Source of the DNA: Deltaproteobacteria bacterium
GTDB lineage: Bacteria; Myxococcota_A; Polyangia; Polyangiales; JADJMO01
Reading direction: 5' to 3'
Assembly (NCBI GenBank): GCA_016182965.1
Contig: JACPFM010000100.1
Coordinates: 1-64,000, forward strand
DNA: 64,000 bases
The position numbers and the translations under genes are program-made. Below the pieces are notes generated by a model. That model had not been told where the DNA came from. It was given only the letters and a program-made list of their open reading frames with translations, and made no database searches. How positions within the stretch are numbered: position 1 is the first letter of the stretch; the number at the start of each line of letters is the position of its first letter. Shown here piece by piece: positions 61,719-64,000 of this stretch.

Positions 61719-61913
61719 TTCCACAGAAAGCGCCCTGCTGCGGCCCATCATCCAGGCGCATGGTTGAACGCGGACGCCTTCGGCGCCGCTTGGTGGCTGC
61801 TTCCTCGGCGCGGAATCCTCGGCGTACCTCCAGTACGCCTCCGGTGTCCGCGCCTCCGGGTCACCAGCATCTGCGCCCGTCTGATGTGCCTCGCGACGGG
61901 CTTTTCTGTGGAA
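61719..61913. repeat. Inverted-repeat-bounded element between EPS genes
   Basis: TTCCACAGAAA at 61719-61729 and TTTCTGTGGAA at 61903-61913 bound about 195 bases. They occupy nearly the whole gap between a barrel-like gene and a glycosyltransferase. The interior is typical high-GC, with no start-supported gene. It resembles a dispersed MITE-like repeat. The right arm lies close to the next gene's start and could affect its expression. Confidence 0.6.
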
Positions 61914-61930
61914 CCCCCTCTGAACGGAGT

Positions 61931-62935
61931 ATGGTCGTCCCGATGACACCGCCCTTCGTGTCGATCGCGGTGCCGTGCCTGAACGAAGAGCGCTACGTCG
62001 AGGCGTGCCTCGCGGCGCTGCGGGCGCAGGACTATCCGGCCGAGCGCCTCGAGATCCTGGTCGCCGACGGCGGGAGCACCGATCGCACGCGCGAGATCCT
62101 GCAGACGATCGTGCGCGAAGATCCGCGCGTGCGCGTCGTCGACAACCCCGGTCGCATCCAGGCCGCGGGCCTCAACGAGGCGATCCGGCGCGCCCGCGGC
62201 GACGTGGTGATCCGCGCCGACGTGCACGCGGACTACGCGCCCGACTACGTCCGTCGCTGCGTCGAGGTGCTCGACGAGACGGGCGCGTGGAACGTGGGCG
62301 GCGCCGCCCGCCCGCGCGCCAAGGGGCCGTTCCAGGCCGCCGTGTGCGCCGCCTTGAAGAGCCCGCTCTCCTTCGGCGGCTCGAAGTACCGCGACGAGCG
62401 CAACGAGGGCTGGGTCGAGAGCGTGTTCCCCGGCGCGTTCCGGCGCGAGGTGTTCGAGGAGGTCGGCCTCTTCGATCCGAAGGCGATCACCAACGAGGAC
62501 GCCGAGATCAACCAGCGCATCTGGGCGCACGGCGGGCGCGTGTGGCTCAGCCCGAAGATCGTCGTGCACTACTACCCGCGCGACAGCTTCGGCGGGCTCG
62601 CGCGCCAGTATTTCAAGTACGGCGTCGGCCGCGCGCGCACGCTCCTCAAGCACGGCCGCTTCCTCTCGGTGCGCCCGGCGGTGCCGTTCCTCGCGCTCAC
62701 CGGGGAGCTCGTCCTCGCGATCGCCGCGCCGCCGGTCGCCGCGATCGCCGCCTCCGCGTACGCGCTCGTCACGCTCGTCGAAGCGGTGCGCGTCGCCCAC
62801 GGCGAAGGCTTCCGCGCGGTGCCGGTGGTGTGGGCGATCTTCCCCGTCCTCCACGTCTCGCACGCCATCGGCTTCGCGTCCGGTCTCGTGCGCTACGCGC
62901 TCTCTCCCGACTGGCCCCGCGCGGCGCCGGCGTAG
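61931..62935 (+). CDS. Glycosyltransferase family 2 (ExoA-like)
   Basis: A 334-residue GT-A enzyme. VSIAVPCLNEERYVEACLAA, LVADGGSTDRTREIL and VIRADVHADYAPDYV form the nucleotide-sugar/metal site. Further elements are FPGAFRREVFEEVGLFDPK and NEDAEINQRI (catalytic acidic pair). Two C-terminal helices (FLALTGELVLAIAAPPVAAI) anchor it to the membrane. It resembles the succinoglycan ExoA family. The ATG at 61931 has GGAG just upstream; 61943 is an alternative. Confidence 0.92.
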   Translation: MVVPMTPPFVSIAVPCLNEERYVEACLAALRAQDYPAERLEILVADGGSTDRTREILQTIVREDPRVRVVDNPGRIQAAGLNEAIRRARGDVVIRADVHADYAPDYVRRCVEVLDETGAWNVGGAARPRAKGPFQAAVCAALKSPLSFGGSKYRDERNEGWVESVFPGAFRREVFEEVGLFDPKAITNEDAEINQRIWAHGGRVWLSPKIVVHYYPRDSFGGLARQYFKYGVGRARTLLKHGRFLSVRPAVPFLALTGELVLAIAAPPVAAIAASAYALVTLVEAVRVAHGEGFRAVPVVWAIFPVLHVSHAIGFASGLVRYALSPDWPRAAPA

Positions 62936-62942
62936 GTCCGAC

Positions 62943-64000
62943 GTGGCGATCCTCGGCGCGCTCGTCCTCGTCGTGTTCTTGCTGATCCGGCCGATGGAGA
63001 TCGTGCCGGCGATCGCGCAGCTGCGGCCGCTCGAGGTCCTCACGCTGTTCATCGCGCTCGGCGTGACGTGGGACGTCTTGGTCCGTCGCCGTCGGCTCGT
63101 GCTCTCGCCGCAGGTCCCCTGGCTGATCGCCTTCCTCGGGTGGAGCTTCGCGGTCACCATCGCCAAGCTCGGAAAGGAAGGGTTCGGCGTCGCGTGGGCG
63201 ACGATCACGCTCGCCGCGATCTTCATGGTGCTGGTCGGGCTCGCCGCCGTCACGCGCGAGCGGCTGCGCGCGCTGGCCGCGGTCCTCGTGGCGTGCCTCG
63301 CGACGATCTCGGTCGTCGCGGTGCACCAGGGCGTGCAGCCGCCGCAGTGCATCGAGGTGCGCGACGAGCCCGGCGAGGGCGAGGAGTGGACGCCCGACGG
63401 CCGCGAGTGCGAGGGCGCACGCGCTTGCGAGAACAACGGTCGGCCCGACGTCGACTACGTGTGCGAGCGCGTGGGCATGCTCGGGACCTTCTCCACCGGG
63501 CGCCGCGTGCGCTACCGCGGGCAGCTCGCCGATCCCAACGAGCTGTCGGTGTTCGTCGGCGCGGTGCTGCCGTTCCTCTTCCTCCTCACCGGGGCGCCCG
63601 GGGCGCGCGGGGCGCGCGGCGCGCTCGGTCGGGCGCTGTCGATCGCGCCGATCGTCGCCGTCTCGCTCGGGGCGGTGGTGCTCGCGCAGTCGCGCAGCGG
63701 TCAGATCGTGCTCGGGACGATCGCGCTCGTGGCGTTCGTGCGCCGCTACGGGGCGGCCGGGTCGATCGTCGCGGCCGCGGTGTCGCTGCCGGTCGTGCTC
63801 CTCTCGTGGCGCGAAGGGGCCGAGGCCGACGCGTCGTCGCTCGAGCGCGCGACCATCCTGTTCGAGGGCATCGATCTGGTGCGCGCGCACCCGTTGCTCG
63901 GCGTCGGCGTCGCGCAGTTCGTGCACGAGATCTCGATCCCCTTCACCGCCCACAACTCGTATCTGCTCGTCGCGGCCGAGCTCGGTCTGCCGGGGCTGCT
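62943..64000 (+). CDS. O-antigen ligase/Wzy polymerase-like membrane protein (3' partial)
   Basis: GTG at 62943, cut by the window end after about 352 residues. Several membrane helices are seen (ILGALVLVVFLLIRPMEIV, LTLFIALGVTWDVLV, ATITLAAIFMVLVGL). A loop carries QLADPNELSVFVGAVLPFLF, and the pattern HPLLGVGVAQF...AHNSYLLVAAELGLPGLL is the periplasmic signature of the Wzy_C family. It would polymerise or ligate repeat units outside the inner membrane. A Cys/Glu-rich loop (CIEVRDEPGEGEE, near 135) is unusual. Confidence 0.88.
   Translation, partial: MAILGALVLVVFLLIRPMEIVPAIAQLRPLEVLTLFIALGVTWDVLVRRRRLVLSPQVPWLIAFLGWSFAVTIAKLGKEGFGVAWATITLAAIFMVLVGLAAVTRERLRALAAVLVACLATISVVAVHQGVQPPQCIEVRDEPGEGEEWTPDGRECEGARACENNGRPDVDYVCERVGMLGTFSTGRRVRYRGQLADPNELSVFVGAVLPFLFLLTGAPGARGARGALGRALSIAPIVAVSLGAVVLAQSRSGQIVLGTIALVAFVRRYGAAGSIVAAAVSLPVVLLSWREGAEADASSLERATILFEGIDLVRAHPLLGVGVAQFVHEISIPFTAHNSYLLVAAELGLPGL

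Overview
The window is about 72% GC DNA from a member of the Myxococcota, probably class Polyangia. This rests on several features together. There is a protein with a C-terminal MYXO-CTERM-like sorting tail (39000-40148). There are many lipoproteins with Asp/Ala/Ser-rich linkers, a MopE-like protein, and an FHA-sigma54 activator. The window also carries a bacterial mevalonate pathway and a large exopolysaccharide region. No tRNA, rRNA, insertion sequence, prophage or CRISPR array was recognised. The class-level assignment is inference.

Bases 1-5074 hold a tightly overlapping plus-strand operon for isoprenoid precursors: polyprenyl diphosphate synthase (5' end outside the window), mevalonate kinase, diphosphomevalonate decarboxylase, phosphomevalonate kinase and class II HMG-CoA reductase. 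Convergent with it, at 8174-5081 on the minus strand, are five genes in the order small protein, tip-like protein, SycD/LcrH-type TPR chaperone, two-helix translocator and one-helix translocator. That is the order of lcrG-lcrV-lcrH-yopB-yopD in Yersinia. No type III secretion basal-body gene is in the window. This is the most interesting locus here.

Bases 8279-24124 carry an 882-residue envelope protein, a membrane protein, an SDR oxidoreductase, a pirin, a GNAT enzyme with an in-frame octapeptide repeat, a large iron-sulfur oxidoreductase, a 1005-residue beta-propeller lipoprotein, a UspA protein and a lone receiver domain. Two repeat structures with long inverted arms lie between these genes. 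Bases 24206-26891 hold a three-gene minus-strand operon of unknown function with two zinc-ribbon proteins and a repeat-module protein.

Bases 27049-43474 hold a metallo-hydrolase, a frameshifted MopE-like lipoprotein, two coupled lipoproteins, a HEAT-repeat membrane protein, a phosphoesterase, a Rieske protein and DNA polymerase IV. They are followed by an FHA-sigma54 activator beside a sigma54-like promoter driving a sulfatase-modifying-factor-like protein and a DUF2330 protein, then two lipoproteins, one of them expansin-like.

Bases 43517-64000 form an exopolysaccharide locus. It has a monotopic sugar-phosphate transferase, several glycosyltransferases, two NodB deacetylases, a Wzx flippase, a Wzy/O-antigen ligase-like protein (cut by the window end), a short OPX export lipoprotein, a beta-barrel-like protein, a CapK-like ligase and an acyltransferase. 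Embedded in it are a SpoIIE-type phosphatase, a STAS protein and an anti-sigma-type ATPase, which look like a partner-switching module controlling polysaccharide production.

A recurring oddity is short tandem duplication of the 3' ends of minus-strand genes (24125-24232, 35414-35463, 44713-44748).
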